NCBI RefSeq assembly: GCF_900099675.1 | Contig: NZ_FNDQ01000020.1 | Location: 1-44,842 of the forward strand | Length of the DNA: 44,842 nucleotides | Origin: Myroides phaeus | GTDB lineage: Bacteria; Bacteroidota; Bacteroidia; Flavobacteriales; Flavobacteriaceae | Reading direction: 5' to 3' | In this document: in pieces, positions 43,762-44,842 of the stretch | Layout of the letters: each line of letters begins with the position of its first letter | How positions within the stretch are numbered: position 1 is the first letter of the stretch | The notes under the pieces: generated by a model | Databases searched by the model: none | The model's input: the letters and a program-made list of their open reading frames with translations, nothing else | Told to the model about the DNA's origin: nothing | Program-made: the position numbers and the translations under genes

Positions 43762-44754
43762 ATGATTAAAATTGGCAATATAGAACTTCCTGACCATCCG
43801 CTTCTTTTAGCTCCTATGGAAGACGTAAGTGATCCCCCATTCCGTCGTTTGTGTAAAAAACACGGAGCAGATCTTATGTATTCAGAATTTATCTCTTCAG
43901 AAGGACTGATTAGAGATGCGATGAAAAGTAAGATGAAGTTAGATATTTTTGATTACGAAAGACCTGTAGGTATTCAAATCTTCGGTGGAGATGAAGAAGC
44001 TATGGCAATGTCTGCTCGTATTGTGGAAACAGTTCAACCAGATTTAGTTGATATCAACTTTGGTTGTCCTGTAAAAAAAGTAGTTTCTAAAGGTGCTGGT
44101 GCTGGTGTTTTAAAAGACATTGATTTAATGGTACGCTTAACAAAAGCAGTTATCAACAGTACAAACCTACCTGTAACGGTTAAAACTCGTTTAGGATGGG
44201 ATGATGACTCGATCAACATTGATGAAGTAGCTGAAAGGTTACAAGACATTGGAGTACAAGCTTTAACTATTCACGCGCGTACTCGTGCTCAAATGTATAA
44301 AGGGCATTCTGACTGGACACATATTGAACGCATTAAAAACAATCCACGTATTACAATGCCTATTTTTGGTAATGGTGATATTGATAGTCCACAAAAAGCA
44401 TTAGAATACAAAGAGAAATTCGGTCTAGATGGTATGATGATTGGTCGTGCAGCTATTGGATATCCTTGGATTTTTGATGAAATCAAACACTATTTTAAAA
44501 CAGGTGAATTACTTCCTCCTCCAACGATTAAAGATCGCTTAGAGGCTGCTAAAAACCACTTAATATGGTCTATGGAATGGAAAGGTGAACGTGTTGGTAT
44601 CGTTGAAATGAGACGTCATTACACTAACTATTTCAAAGGTATTCACGGTTTTAAACCACATCGTTTAAAATTAGTTACAACTGATGATCCTATTGAATTA
44701 TTAAGTTTATTTGATCGCATTGCGGAAGAATACAAAGATTACGTTATTGACTAG
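43762..44754 (+). CDS. tRNA-dihydrouridine synthase
   Basis: This FMN-dependent enzyme reduces uridine in the D-loop of tRNA. From the ATG at 43762 it has 330 residues, with LLAPMEDVSDPPFRRLC near the N-terminus, DINFGCPVKKVVSKGAGAG near 95-113 (active-site Cys) and TIHARTRAQMYKGHSDW near 166-182; it is closest to the DusB type. The last codon and stop (GACTAG) lie inside the right terminal repeat, so the very C-terminus is set by the repeat. The ATG is preferred to a TTG 24 bp upstream because of the promoter position. Confidence 0.95.
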   Translation: MIKIGNIELPDHPLLLAPMEDVSDPPFRRLCKKHGADLMYSEFISSEGLIRDAMKSKMKLDIFDYERPVGIQIFGGDEEAMAMSARIVETVQPDLVDINFGCPVKKVVSKGAGAGVLKDIDLMVRLTKAVINSTNLPVTVKTRLGWDDDSINIDEVAERLQDIGVQALTIHARTRAQMYKGHSDWTHIERIKNNPRITMPIFGNGDIDSPQKALEYKEKFGLDGMMIGRAAIGYPWIFDEIKHYFKTGELLPPPTIKDRLEAAKNHLIWSMEWKGERVGIVEMRRHYTNYFKGIHGFKPHRLKLVTTDDPIELLSLFDRIAEEYKDYVID

Positions 44755-44842
44755 TCCTAAAATAGATTGACAAGTTTTTAAACAATACATCCAGAGGGAT
44801 TTTCTCTCTGGATTTTTTTATGCACATAATTTGGAGTGAGCA
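44748..44842. repeat. Right copy of 95-bp terminal inverted repeat
   Basis: This is the exact reverse complement of 1-95. It starts at TGACTAG, overlaps the last 7 bp of dus including its stop codon, and contains the terminator at 44789-44819. Confidence 0.9.
44789..44819 (+). terminator. Terminator downstream of dus
   Basis: An 8-bp stem (44789-44796 with 44806-44813) is followed by a run of T on the plus strand. It would terminate dus transcription but belongs to the repeated sequence. Confidence 0.85.

Overview
This is an AT-rich chromosomal window from a member of the Bacteroidota, most likely a Flavobacteriaceae of the Myroides/Flavobacterium type. The evidence is the MurF-alanine racemase fusion, a SusC/SusD pair, a TonB-dependent thiamine receptor, promoters of the TTTG-N17-19-TANNTTTG type, and lineage-typical families (DUF3127, DUF4302, HD-PycTM, paired half-size YeeE). 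I saw no rRNA, tRNA, transposase, phage gene or CRISPR array. The two ends are perfect 95-bp inverted copies of each other carrying a terminator, so the window is probably bounded by two inverted copies of a multicopy element.

Layout. 1-7000: thiamine biosynthesis operon thiS-thiC-tenI-like-thiD-thiE-thiG-thiH-thiF behind a TPP riboswitch whose expression platform can be read by eye. 7000-9210: aat, an SSB-like DUF3127 protein and a flavin reductase. 9345-12022: an orphan histidine kinase, a HIT protein, greA with a leader hairpin, and a Rieske-like lipoprotein. 12023-12497: a gene-free stretch with an unusual 11-bp-phased inverted repeat array. 12498-15928: a thiamine TonB receptor behind a second TPP riboswitch, arfB and a PnuC/PnuT-type transporter. 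16001-17380: a Bax-inhibitor-1 protein and a phosphopantetheinyl transferase. 17456-24021: a SusC/SusD operon with an HExxH lipoprotein and a DUF4302 lipoprotein. 24286-27241: mscL and murF-alr. 27326-32434: a sulfur locus with DsrE, two half-size YeeE/YedE transporters, a Cys-rich Crp/Fnr regulator, TauE, a persulfide dioxygenase-rhodanese fusion and thioredoxin. 32469-35179: a lipoprotein and lepA. 35482-43606: a beta-propeller-like lipoprotein, a giant lipoprotein with a degenerate phosphoesterase domain, a kinase-like domain and an Omp85-like barrel, an HD-PycTM membrane protein, and a GAF protein. 43762-44754: a tRNA-dihydrouridine synthase.

How the parts work together. The two TPP riboswitches tie de novo synthesis (thi operon) and outer-membrane uptake (TonB receptor) to the same cofactor. 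The sulfur block looks like a self-regulated module for importing thiosulfate or other sulfane-sulfur compounds and detoxifying persulfide to sulfite, which would then be exported. The SusCD block imports an unknown oligomer or peptide cargo with a surface metallohydrolase. The most promising candidates for undescribed biology are the pseudo-phosphoesterase/kinase-like/Omp85 fusion divergent from HD-PycTM, the Cys-rich Crp regulator of the sulfur locus, and the 11-bp-phased inverted array.
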